Of a stretch of 64,000 nucleotides of DNA, positions 16,767 to 24,997 are shown piece by piece. This stretch comes from Acinetobacter sp. ANC 3832 (GTDB taxonomy: Bacteria > Pseudomonadota > Gammaproteobacteria > Pseudomonadales > Moraxellaceae). A program made the position numbers and the translations under genes. The DNA lies in contig NZ_NEGJ01000008.1 in NCBI RefSeq assembly GCF_002135415.1, positions 124,002 to 188,001 of the forward strand, in the 5' to 3' direction. Under the pieces are notes generated by a model. The model did not search any database and was not told the DNA's origin. It was given only the letters and a program-made list of their open reading frames with translations. How positions within the stretch are numbered: the stretch's first letter is position 1; each line of letters opens with the position of its first letter.

Positions 16767-18062
16767 ATGACCAATATGGCAAACAAAGCTCAGGGGTTGG
16801 GCTTAGCGCTAATCACAAAAATTGCAGGAAGCGACATACTTGATCAACTCAAACTACGTAAGTTTGTAGAAAAATCTTTGTATCAAGGTTCAAAAGTCGG
16901 TTTTAAAACACTCAGTACCACACAAAAAGTCTTTAAGTCCGATTCCAATGTCAGTAAACAACGGTTGCCGAATCAACAAAAATCACTGTTCGATCTAAGT
17001 CTGACTGAAGAACAACAAATGACTTGTGATGCGATGGATCAATTTGCATCTGAGGTTCTTTATACTTTGGCACATAATGCCGATCAAAATGAGACTTTTC
17101 CAAAAGAACTCTGGGAACACAGCACGAATTTGGGCTTAAATTATTATGCCCTGCCTGAAGCTTTAGGCGGTGTTGCTTCAGAAAAAAATATTATCAGTAA
17201 TATTTTAATTGCAGAACGTTTAGCAAAAGGTGATTTCAGCTTAACAGCCGGCTTACTTTCAACTTTTAGTGTGATTAATACCATTATGCAATGGGGATCA
17301 GAAAAAGTTCAGACAACATATTTACCTGGCTTTGCTGAAGATGCAGATATTCAAGCGACGTTTGCGATTCAAGAAGCAACGCCTGCATTTAATCCATTCC
17401 GCCTTAAAACTAAAGCGACTTCAAGTAATGGACAATATTCCATTACAGGTGAAAAAACTTTAGTTATTCTAGGTGAAACTGCTGATTTATTGGTGGTGAA
17501 TGCTGAACTGAATGGCACACCTGAAGTATTCATTGTAAAACGTGATGGCAGTATTACCTCTAAAAAAACGCCTGCAATGGGCTTAAAAGCAACTGAAACA
17601 GTCACGTTAAAATTCAATAATACCCCTGCTGAGCGCTTAGGTGATGAAGACTTTAACTACACCGCTTTCCTTGATTTAGGAAATTTGATGTGGTGTGCCA
17701 TGGCTGTGGGCACATGCGAAGCGGTGAAAGAATATTGTGTTAAATATGCCAATGAACGTACAGCTTTTGGTGAGCCAATTTCTCATCGTCAAAGTGTTGC
17801 TTTTATGATTGCAGATATGGCGATTGAAATTGATGCCATGCGTATGTTGGTTTTAAATGCAGCCAGTCTTGCTGAGGCAGGACAATCATTTCATCGTGAG
17901 GCGTATTTAGCACGTTTACTTTGCGCTGAGAAATCGATGTTAATCGGGACCAATGGCGTACAAATTTTAGGTGGTCATGGTTTTACTAAAGAACATCCAG
18001 TAGAGCGTTGGTATCGTGATTTACGTGCAACAGCAATTGTACATTCAGGCTTACATGCTTAA
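16767..18062 (+). CDS. Acyl-CoA dehydrogenase family protein lacking the usual catalytic Glu
   Basis: 431 aa. Has the N-terminal helical, middle beta and C-terminal helical parts of acyl-CoA dehydrogenases (EEQQMTCDAMDQFASE; TFAIQEATPAF in the place of AxTEPxxGSD; RTAFGEPISHRQSVAFMIADM; QILGGHGFTKEHPVERWYRDLR). The segment that normally carries the catalytic base (xEGT) reads AIVHSGLHA at the very end, with His426 where Glu is expected. It may therefore need its neighbour, a canonical dehydrogenase 31 bp downstream. The substrate is unknown. An extra N-terminal region of about 75 residues precedes the fold. Confidence 0.87.
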   Translation: MTNMANKAQGLGLALITKIAGSDILDQLKLRKFVEKSLYQGSKVGFKTLSTTQKVFKSDSNVSKQRLPNQQKSLFDLSLTEEQQMTCDAMDQFASEVLYTLAHNADQNETFPKELWEHSTNLGLNYYALPEALGGVASEKNIISNILIAERLAKGDFSLTAGLLSTFSVINTIMQWGSEKVQTTYLPGFAEDADIQATFAIQEATPAFNPFRLKTKATSSNGQYSITGEKTLVILGETADLLVVNAELNGTPEVFIVKRDGSITSKKTPAMGLKATETVTLKFNNTPAERLGDEDFNYTAFLDLGNLMWCAMAVGTCEAVKEYCVKYANERTAFGEPISHRQSVAFMIADMAIEIDAMRMLVLNAASLAEAGQSFHREAYLARLLCAEKSMLIGTNGVQILGGHGFTKEHPVERWYRDLRATAIVHSGLHA

Positions 18063-18093
18063 TCCATAAGTAGAACAATAAGGAATATGAATC

Positions 18094-19293
18094 ATGAATT
18101 TACAAAATCCTAAAAAATTCAAAATGCTTTTGGATCAAGCACACGAAACAGCATTAAATGTACTTCGCCCAATTTCACGTAAGTATGATAAAGCTGAACA
18201 TGCTTATCCTAAAGAACTGGATATGCTTGCTTCACTACTGGATGGGATGAATGATGGTGGTGATGGCATGAATGCTGGTGCTGCAATCAATAAGCGTGGC
18301 AATACTGATAGCAGCAATAAAAATGGCACCAATATGTCAACAGCATTGGGTGTAATTGAAATGTGTTATGGCGATACTGGCTTATTATTAAGTATGCCAC
18401 GTCAAGGTTTAGGTAACTCTGCTATTGCAGCGGTTGCAAATGATGAACAACTTGAACGCTTTAAAGGTACTTGGGCAGCAATGGCCATTACTGAACCAGG
18501 TTGTGGTTCAGATTCGGCTGCAATTCGTACTACGGCGACCAAAGATGGTGATCATTACATTTTAAATGGTGAAAAGATTTTTGTGACATCAGGCGAACGT
18601 GCTGATTCTGTTGTCGTTTGGGCAACATTGGATAAAAAACTAGGTCGTGCTGCGATTAAATCTTTTGTTGTGCCTAAAGGTACAGCAGGTATGAAAGTTG
18701 AACGTCTTGAGCATAAACTTGGTATCAAAGCATCTGATACAGCAGCCATAAGTTTTATTGATTGTCGTGTTCCTGCAGCGAATCTATTGGGTAATGAAGA
18801 AATTGATGTTGCCAAAGGTTTTGCAGGGGTTATGGAAACCTTTGACAATACACGTCCATTGGTTGCTGCCATGGCTGTTGGTTGTGCCAAAGCATCTTTA
18901 GAGCGTATTAAAGAAATTTTTAAAGATTCTTTAGATGCAGATTATTCAACACCCTATCTACAAACTTCTCACATTGCGGCACAAATTTATCGTATGGAAG
19001 CGGAGTGGGAAGCTGCGCGTTTACTGACCATGCGAGCGGCTTGGATGGCAGATAATAAAAAACCAAACTCTCGTGAAGCTTCAATTTCTAAAGCCAAAGC
19101 AGGTCGTATTTGTAATGAAATTACTTTACGTTGTGTCGAGTTGGCTGCAAGTGTAGGTTATAACGAAGATGAGTTATTAGAAAAATGGGCGCGTGATTCA
19201 AAAATTCTCGATATTTTTGAAGGCACACAACAAATTCAACAATTGATTATTGCTCGCCGTGAATTAGGTAAATCATCAAGTGAATTAAAATAA
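18094..19293 (+). CDS. Acyl-CoA dehydrogenase
   Basis: 399-aa FAD enzyme catalysing alpha,beta-dehydrogenation of an acyl-CoA. Canonical features: AITEPGCGSDSAAIRTTA (FAD-binding), LNGEKIFVTSGERAD, FDNTRPLVAAMAVG and the catalytic Glu376 in ILDIFEGTQQIQQL. It probably forms an operon with the preceding dehydrogenase (31 bp apart, aagga ribosome site before the ATG) and ends at the terminator at 19384. It has a short internal insert (DDGGDGMNAGAAINKRGNTDSS by residue 65). Substrate chain length cannot be told. Confidence 0.92.
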   Translation: MNLQNPKKFKMLLDQAHETALNVLRPISRKYDKAEHAYPKELDMLASLLDGMNDGGDGMNAGAAINKRGNTDSSNKNGTNMSTALGVIEMCYGDTGLLLSMPRQGLGNSAIAAVANDEQLERFKGTWAAMAITEPGCGSDSAAIRTTATKDGDHYILNGEKIFVTSGERADSVVVWATLDKKLGRAAIKSFVVPKGTAGMKVERLEHKLGIKASDTAAISFIDCRVPAANLLGNEEIDVAKGFAGVMETFDNTRPLVAAMAVGCAKASLERIKEIFKDSLDADYSTPYLQTSHIAAQIYRMEAEWEAARLLTMRAAWMADNKKPNSREASISKAKAGRICNEITLRCVELAASVGYNEDELLEKWARDSKILDIFEGTQQIQQLIIARRELGKSSSELK

Positions 19294-19383
19294 ACTTCTT
19301 GTAAAAAGCCCTTTAGCTTCTCCTTCGAGAAGAAATTAAAGGGAATAAAAAACAATCTTATTCACATCACCAAATAACTTAGA

Positions 19384-19436
19384 AAAGATAGACTTATACA
19401 AAGCATCGTATTATAAAAGTCTATCTTTTTTATTTT
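19384..19436 (+). terminator. Terminator after the acyl-CoA dehydrogenase pair
   Basis: Perfect 12-bp arms aaagatagactt (19384-19395) and aagtctatcttt (19417-19428), then a T-rich run. The stretch 19303-19340 also shows a weaker cttctc/gagaag hairpin. Confidence 0.75.
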
Positions 19437-19449
19437 TATCAATTTTGAT

Positions 19450-19953
19450 ATGTACCAATTAAGACCGATACAAGCCAGAGATAATGCTGAACTTGCACGT
19501 ATTATTCGTGAAGTTTCTAAAGAATTTGGATTAGCACCTGAATCAGGCTTTGCTGTTGCTGACCCTACTTTAGATCATTTATATGATGTCTATAGTCAAC
19601 CAAATGCCCAGTATTGGGTTGTAGAAAATCAACACGGACAAATCTTGGGTGGGGGAGGTTTATCTCCGCTTCAAGGTGATAACAGTATTCTTGAAATTCA
19701 AAAAATGTATTTTCTACCTGAAATTCGTGGTTTGGGTTTTGCAAAGAAAATTTTACAAGAAAGTTTTTATTTTGCTCAGAAGCAATATTTTAAAGCATGC
19801 TACTTAGAAACCACCAAAGAACTTTGGCAAGCTGTGAAGCTCTATGAAAAACTTGGTTTTGAATATCTAGAATCCCCTAAAGGCAATACAGGTCATAGTC
19901 ATGCTTGCGAAATTTGGATGCTTAAAAAAATTAGTTCTAAGCATCCAGTCTAA
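19450..19953 (+). CDS. GNAT-family N-acetyltransferase
   Basis: 167 aa. Acetyl-CoA binding motif A is visible as IQKMYFLPEIRGLGFAKKILQESF (R/Q-x-x-G-x-G/A loop), followed by ACYLETTKELWQAVKLYEKLGFEYLE, typical of GNAT enzymes acting on small molecules or amino acids. The substrate is unknown. The ATG sits 14 bp after the terminator-like T run of the preceding operon and has no good ribosome site; the start is nonetheless right for the fold. Confidence 0.88.
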   Translation: MYQLRPIQARDNAELARIIREVSKEFGLAPESGFAVADPTLDHLYDVYSQPNAQYWVVENQHGQILGGGGLSPLQGDNSILEIQKMYFLPEIRGLGFAKKILQESFYFAQKQYFKACYLETTKELWQAVKLYEKLGFEYLESPKGNTGHSHACEIWMLKKISSKHPV

Positions 19954-20020
19954 ATTAATTACTTAAAACGTAAAATTTTCTGATATCTATATAGAGAAAT
20001 ATTTTTATATAGGTCAGATT

Positions 20021-20482
20021 CTAAATTCCAGCCCACTCAGGTAGTTTTTCTTCTAACCAGAATAATGCGGCATGACCTATTTCTTGATTTTGATCATCAA
20101 ATATTTTCCAAACAATACCATTTTGGATCATAAATAAATCACCATTTTTTTTCACTCGTGGCCCTTTATAATTCATTGCAATACCATTTTCTTGTACGAT
20201 ATTTAACAATCTTGATCTTTCAGCTCTATCTATTTCGGAAGCACTCAATTTAGATTTTAAATTTAAAAACTCATCCAAAGTATATCCAAATGTCTTTATT
20301 GCTTGTTGATTAGCATAAATAAACGTTGGTTCTACATCATGCTTATGAGCAAGTAAATGGTATGGTGCGAATTGATCTATCCATTCGAAAAAATCAGATG
20401 TTAAGTCTGGGCTTGGTAGATTACGCCCCATATATTTTAAAAAACTTTGATTAATGTACATCAATAGTGTTTCTACTTTCAT
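20021..20482 (-). CDS. MEKHLA-domain (PAS-like) protein
   Basis: 153 aa, nearly all one MEKHLA domain (PF08670 type): FAPYHLLAHKHDVEPTFIYANQQAIKTFGYTLDEF, LSASEIDRAERSRLLNIVQENG, NYKGPRVKKNGDLFMIQNGIVWKI, HAALFWLEE. This PAS-related fold may sense a small ligand. No effector domain is attached. Its ATG overlaps the stop of the upstream TPP enzyme gene (ATGA), so it is translated in a coupled manner and probably works with that enzyme. Function unknown. Confidence 0.83.
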   Translation of the reverse strand: MKVETLLMYINQSFLKYMGRNLPSPDLTSDFFEWIDQFAPYHLLAHKHDVEPTFIYANQQAIKTFGYTLDEFLNLKSKLSASEIDRAERSRLLNIVQENGIAMNYKGPRVKKNGDLFMIQNGIVWKIFDDQNQEIGHAALFWLEEKLPEWAGI

Positions 20483-22206
20483 AAATTATGTACTCGAGGA
20501 TTAATTCCTAGCAATTGATCGGGATCAACAGGTATCTCTACTAATAATGATTGTTTACAATCAAGAGCTATATTTAAAATTTCGCTCAGATTAGATAAAT
20601 CTGGATTTAATTTTCTGGCTTGCCAACCGTTTGCTTGAGCCAATAAGCAATAGTCAATTGGAATAACACTTGCATGCCAATATTCAGGCGATGTTTCGCT
20701 TAAAATTGTCTTTAATCCCTGCTCTACAATTGAGAACATCTGATTATTCAAAACAAATAGAGTGATTCCTAAATGTGCAGCTTCTGCTAATGATCCTGAA
20801 AACAATTTAAAACAACCGTCACCCGTGAAAATAAAGACATGCTGAGTGGGTTTAGCTAATTTTGCGCCAATAGCTGCACCCAGTGAATATCCCATTGCAG
20901 AACCTCTATAAAGTGAATAGAAATCAACGTTATTATGAGGTCGTTGAGTTACATATTGACGATCTTTATAAGCTAGGCACACATCACTAAACGCTATTGA
21001 TTTTTCTGGCCACCATAAATCTATCTGTTGATAAAAATGTTCCATATTTACATATTTCTGACAAGGAGGAGTAATTTGTCGAATATTCAAATTCAATGGA
21101 GCTACTGGGGCATTTAAGTTTTCAAAAATATGTTCTTGGTTTAGTAACTCAGAAATCAATTCATCTAAAGCAGCATATAAATGGATATACTCATTCTGAG
21201 CACGGTGTTCAAATGTCTGATTAATTTGGCCATAGGCATTTAAAATATGCCCACAGAAAAAAGTTGAACCCGCTGTAAAGTTTTTTAAATTAACGGTATA
21301 TTCATCTGGGCAAGCGCCCAATACCAATAGGACATCGTCTTCATTCAGATTCTGAAAGTGGTTAATCGCCAAGTCGTTACCACCAAATCCAAGGTATCCA
21401 TAAGAATATGGATTATTTCGATCTACTGCATTTGCCCCATTCATACTCCATACTAAATAAGGTTTTATTTTATCAGCAAGGTTATTCAAGAGAGTTTTGG
21501 CATTCGAATATCTTGCCATTTCCTCACCAACTAAAATTGTAATTTTTTTATTTTTAGACATTTTTATAAGTTTAGAAACAAACATTTTCATTTCTAAGCT
21601 CAAATACTCCTTAAATTTTGGATGAAATATTTTTATTTCATCTTTAGTATTTAAAATAGGCTGTGAGAGTACAGAATGGATAAGAACAAAAACAATAGGT
21701 TTAGAGTTAAATAATCGTTCTTCAGCTAAAACCAATAAATTTTTAATCGTTGTTACATCATCAAAAACAAAAACACTTTCAGGTGATTCAGCTTTAAGTT
21801 GCTCAATCATATTATTCCCAAGCGATGAACTATCTTGTAACGGAGCTTTTCCAAATAAGTCTTTATCATAAGCAGGGACAATATATACAGCTGGAATATC
21901 ATGTAATTTAGCATCACTCAGTCCACATGTAAGAAGTTTTGTTGCCGCTCCTAGAGTTGCTACACTGGCTGCAATTTTTCCAGTAGATAAGTAATATCCT
22001 AAGGGTACAAAACCTGCACTATATTCTGCTAAAGTAAAAAAACGAGTTCCATTATTTTTTAATTCTGACCAAGGAGAGATGTATTTAAGAAAATGTATGA
22101 CTCCTCCTCCTGTAACCCCGCTAAAAAGTTGTATATCTAAACGTTGGAAAAATTCAAATAAAACCTCATACCCTGTTAAGGAAAAAGTCGTATTTTCTCT
22201 ACTCAT
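20479..22206 (-). CDS. Thiamine-pyrophosphate-dependent enzyme (decarboxylase/acetolactate-synthase-like)
   Basis: 575 aa with the three-domain layout of TPP decarboxylases. The N-terminal domain has the conserved Glu61 (FFTLAEYSAGFVPLG) that activates TPP; the central domain is Rossmann-like (ITILVGEEM..., DDVLLVLGACPDEY); the C-terminal domain has the TPP/Mg motif GDG (462-464) through NN (487-488) in FTGDGCFKLF...LFVLNNQMF. It probably acts on a 2-oxo acid. It is not a clear IlvB, pyruvate or indolepyruvate decarboxylase by eye. Coupled to the MEKHLA gene by a 4-base overlap. Product unknown. Confidence 0.82.
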   Translation of the reverse strand: MSRENTTFSLTGYEVLFEFFQRLDIQLFSGVTGGGVIHFLKYISPWSELKNNGTRFFTLAEYSAGFVPLGYYLSTGKIAASVATLGAATKLLTCGLSDAKLHDIPAVYIVPAYDKDLFGKAPLQDSSSLGNNMIEQLKAESPESVFVFDDVTTIKNLLVLAEERLFNSKPIVFVLIHSVLSQPILNTKDEIKIFHPKFKEYLSLEMKMFVSKLIKMSKNKKITILVGEEMARYSNAKTLLNNLADKIKPYLVWSMNGANAVDRNNPYSYGYLGFGGNDLAINHFQNLNEDDVLLVLGACPDEYTVNLKNFTAGSTFFCGHILNAYGQINQTFEHRAQNEYIHLYAALDELISELLNQEHIFENLNAPVAPLNLNIRQITPPCQKYVNMEHFYQQIDLWWPEKSIAFSDVCLAYKDRQYVTQRPHNNVDFYSLYRGSAMGYSLGAAIGAKLAKPTQHVFIFTGDGCFKLFSGSLAEAAHLGITLFVLNNQMFSIVEQGLKTILSETSPEYWHASVIPIDYCLLAQANGWQARKLNPDLSNLSEILNIALDCKQSLLVEIPVDPDQLLGINPRVHNL

Positions 22207-22493
22207 GGTTAATGTCCACTTTTATTAGAAAATAATAAATATCACATTAATTTAATGATTATCAGGCTATTTTTTCTACTAAAAACACATATTAAATAGA
22301 TAATGACGAGTACTTAATATTTTAAAAATTTTATTATCTACAGAGCCCTGTTATTCTTATATTCACTCTACAGACAATGCCTAATTTTTACTTGCTATCA
22401 TCATATTTTTAACTCATGTTACTAAAATGAACTCCTACCTCACTAAGAATTAGTCAAACTTCCATCAAAATAGTTTTAGATCTATATCAGACG
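22207..22493. other. Intergenic region upstream of the TPP/MEKHLA operon
   Basis: Between the alkM terminator and the TPP gene. AT-rich, no gene seen; it presumably holds the operon promoter. No clear operator recognised. Confidence 0.4.
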
Positions 22494-22523
22494 TAAAAAA
22501 AGCTCAAAATGAGCCCTTTTTAT
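22494..22523 (-). terminator. Terminator of alkM
   Basis: On the minus strand, gctca-ttt-tgagc followed by a run of seven T, just after the alkM stop at 22538; it separates alkM from the TPP operon on the same strand. Confidence 0.75.
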
Positions 22524-22537
22524 ACCTAAGATACTGT

Positions 22538-23752
22538 TTAGCTGAGTAACTTATCCAGAACACCAAATTTTTTAAAAAGCTTTGTGCGTCGTTTTGGATG
22601 AATATTGGCTTTATTTAAATCCCCTTGATAATGATCAAATACTCGCTTATCCATCATCTTAAACCACAAAGATGGAATAAGTGCGGGTAACAGCATACTT
22701 GCATATCCACTTGGCAGTTCCGGCGCTTCATCAAAATGTCGCAATGCTTGGAATGGACGTGTTGGATAAGCATGATGATCTGAATGGCGCTGTAATTGAT
22801 ATAAGAATAGATTGGTCACAATATTATTATTGTTCCAACTGTGTTCAGGCATCGTCCGCTCATATTTACCTTGTTCATCTTTTTGACGCAACAAACCATA
22901 ATGTTCAATATAATTAATGATTTCGAATAAACCAATACTATATGCAGATTGCGTCAATAAGTAAGGAATCGTCTCTTTGCCAAATAAGGCAATCATTGAA
23001 CCATGAAAAGCTGCCGTCATACTCCACCCTTGCAAAAGCTCATTGTCTTTCGACCAGAAAGATAAATTTTTACGTTTTAAACGGCGTGTTTCTATTTCAA
23101 CCGCAGATTTAAATGAGCCTATCACTGTCCGTGGTAAGAACTCATAGAATGTTTCGCCCATTTTTGAAGATGCAGGATCCTCTGGCGTTGCAGCACGCTT
23201 ATGGTGCCCATACGGATGTTCAATACGGAAATGATTATACGCTGATGGTACAAGTGCCAAATGTGAGAGTAAATGATCGATACGACTAGATTTATGGCTA
23301 AGTTCATGCGCTGTATTAATGGCAATCCCATTGATTGCTCCCATCGACATTCCCAACAAGATTTTATCTAATAGTGAAGTATTTTTACGACTCACTAAGT
23401 AGCATGCATATACATTGGCGATATATTGTAAGGGAATAAATGTTTTGACCAAGCGTGCATAATAAGGATCTTGTTCAAGGAGTTTAATATCTTCAGCAGT
23501 TGGATTGTTTTTATCTTTACCAATCAGCGTATCAATTGTTGGAATAATCACATGTAAAACTAAAGGACCACCAATTGCGAATAATTTTTTCAACGGACGT
23601 GGTGCAAATTGATAACCTGCTAGAATCCCAATCCCAATAACAGGTAATGATGGACTAATCGCCCACAAATAGCGCTTTTTATCGAGTGCTAATCCTGATT
23701 TAGCAACAGCGTCATGTAATTGTTGTTCTGTAATTTGTACTGGTGCATTCAT
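22538..23752 (-). CDS. alkM: Alkane 1-monooxygenase
   Basis: Integral membrane di-iron hydroxylase converting medium to long n-alkanes to 1-alkanols, the first step of alkane use, with rubredoxin as electron donor. All histidine boxes are present: HELSH (149-153), EHPYGHH (178-184) and LQRHSDHHAYP (320-330), plus the AlkB signature NYIEHYGL (280-287). 404 aa. The sequence closely resembles AlkM of A. baylyi ADP1. The ATG at 23752 (MNAPVQI) fits the orthologue; an in-frame upstream ATG is unlikely. Divergent from alkR, as in ADP1. No rubredoxin gene is nearby. Confidence 0.96.
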   Translation of the reverse strand: MNAPVQITEQQLHDAVAKSGLALDKKRYLWAISPSLPVIGIGILAGYQFAPRPLKKLFAIGGPLVLHVIIPTIDTLIGKDKNNPTAEDIKLLEQDPYYARLVKTFIPLQYIANVYACYLVSRKNTSLLDKILLGMSMGAINGIAINTAHELSHKSSRIDHLLSHLALVPSAYNHFRIEHPYGHHKRAATPEDPASSKMGETFYEFLPRTVIGSFKSAVEIETRRLKRKNLSFWSKDNELLQGWSMTAAFHGSMIALFGKETIPYLLTQSAYSIGLFEIINYIEHYGLLRQKDEQGKYERTMPEHSWNNNNIVTNLFLYQLQRHSDHHAYPTRPFQALRHFDEAPELPSGYASMLLPALIPSLWFKMMDKRVFDHYQGDLNKANIHPKRRTKLFKKFGVLDKLLS

Positions 23753-23799
23753 CGCTTCATCTTCCATATATTACTGCTTATGTATATATTTCAATATTC

Positions 23800-23830
23800 A
23801 AGCGTACAAAGACAGTTGTAAGCGTCCAAA
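23800..23830. promoter_or_regulatory. Direct repeat between alkM and alkR, candidate AlkR operator
   Basis: AAGCGTACAAA (23800-23810) and AAGCGTCCAAA (23820-23830) match at 10 of 11 positions and are spaced exactly 20 bp apart, as are AraC-type half-sites. They end 48 bp upstream of the alkM ATG, suited to activation of alkM. Confidence 0.6.
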
Positions 23831-23941
23831 AAACCTATGAAAAAGTCTTTGGCATCTTCTACATCGCATTTGTCCTTTTCGCACATGTATTATTTTTATT
23901 TATTTTATATGCTTATAAAAATAGGATATTGAACTCATTTT

Positions 23942-24865
23942 ATGGATGCATTAAGCAAAATTTTTGAGGATATTCATCTCATTCATTCTGAATATATTTA
24001 TTTACAGACTAAAGGAAACTGGTCTTTTTATAGTCCTGAACAATCAGCTGTAATTGCTCATATTGTGCTTTACGGACAAGCACATCTTAGTTTTCCAAAT
24101 CAGCTTCGTTTAACGCTACAAACAGGAGATATGCTGCTCATTCCTTCGGGGCTTGAACATCAAGTGATGAGCCAAGCAAATCATAAATTACTTGAATCCA
24201 TCAATATTGAGCCTTTATTTAATGGTTTAAGACATGATGCAATTGAATTTGGACAAGGTGAGCATGAAAAAACCTTAATTCTCACTGTGCGTTGTCAAAT
24301 GAATGCAATTATGGCTCGCCCTTTGGTTAATGCCTTACCACCCTACCTACATATTCAAAATGCATTGAGTCATGATGCACCTGAGTGGCTCAGAATTGGG
24401 CTTTATTTTGTGTCATCCGAAACACAGCGTGCATCTGCGGGTCGTAATAAAATTATGGATCATATTGTCAGTATTATGATGATTGAATGTGTACGTGACT
24501 ATATTCAACAACTGCAAGATGATCAAAACAACTGGCTGAATGCACTGATTCATCCTGAACTTGCAAATGCATTGGCTGTAATTCACAGTCAACCTGAACT
24601 TGCTTGGACTGTAGAAAGCTTAGCCGAAAAATGTTGTATGTCCCGCTCTAAGTTCGCCAGTTTATTTAATCAAATTGTTGGTGAGACACCACTGGCATAT
24701 CTGCAACAGCATCGTTTACGTTTAGCCAGCCAACTGCTTAAACAAGGTCAACTTTCCATCCAACAAATTGCGCATCAAGTGGGTTATTCTTCTGAAACAG
24801 CTTTTAGTCAAGCCTTTAAAAAGCAGTTTGAACTCAGTCCTAGTCAATATAAACAACAAGGTTAA
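23942..24865 (+). CDS. alkR: AraC/XylS-family regulator of alkane hydroxylase
   Basis: 307-aa activator. The N-terminal half is a cupin-like ligand domain (HIVLYGQAHLSF..., LQTGDMLLIPSGLEHQV). The C-terminal AraC domain (about 205-305) has both HTHs: WTVESLAEKCCMSRSKFASLF and LSIQQIAHQVGYSSETAFSQAFKKQF followed by LSPSQYK. Divergent orientation to alkM is the same as alkR/alkM of ADP1, where AlkR is required for alkM expression in response to alkanes. No strong ribosome site before the ATG, suggesting low expression. Confidence 0.92.
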   Translation: MDALSKIFEDIHLIHSEYIYLQTKGNWSFYSPEQSAVIAHIVLYGQAHLSFPNQLRLTLQTGDMLLIPSGLEHQVMSQANHKLLESINIEPLFNGLRHDAIEFGQGEHEKTLILTVRCQMNAIMARPLVNALPPYLHIQNALSHDAPEWLRIGLYFVSSETQRASAGRNKIMDHIVSIMMIECVRDYIQQLQDDQNNWLNALIHPELANALAVIHSQPELAWTVESLAEKCCMSRSKFASLFNQIVGETPLAYLQQHRLRLASQLLKQGQLSIQQIAHQVGYSSETAFSQAFKKQFELSPSQYKQQG

Positions 24866-24959
24866 AAAAATGGTTAAAGCTTAGGCTATTTAAAAGGTCT
24901 ATTTTTTATAATCTAAAATCAAAAGCTTATAAATATCCAATTCTGAAAAAATGAAGCAA

Positions 24960-24988
24960 TAAAAAAAGCGCCTTAGCGCTTTTTTTAA
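24960..24988. terminator. Bidirectional terminator between alkR and the PpiD-like gene
   Basis: aaaaaaagcgc-ctta-gcgcttttttt hairpin with poly-A/T on both sides. Confidence 0.85.
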
Positions 24989-24997
24989 ATCAATTAA

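Noticed and set aside
23743..23967. 74-codon frame across the alkM-alkR spacer
   Set aside because: Runs through the operator and into alkR in another frame; no ribosome site; composition is that of noncoding DNA.
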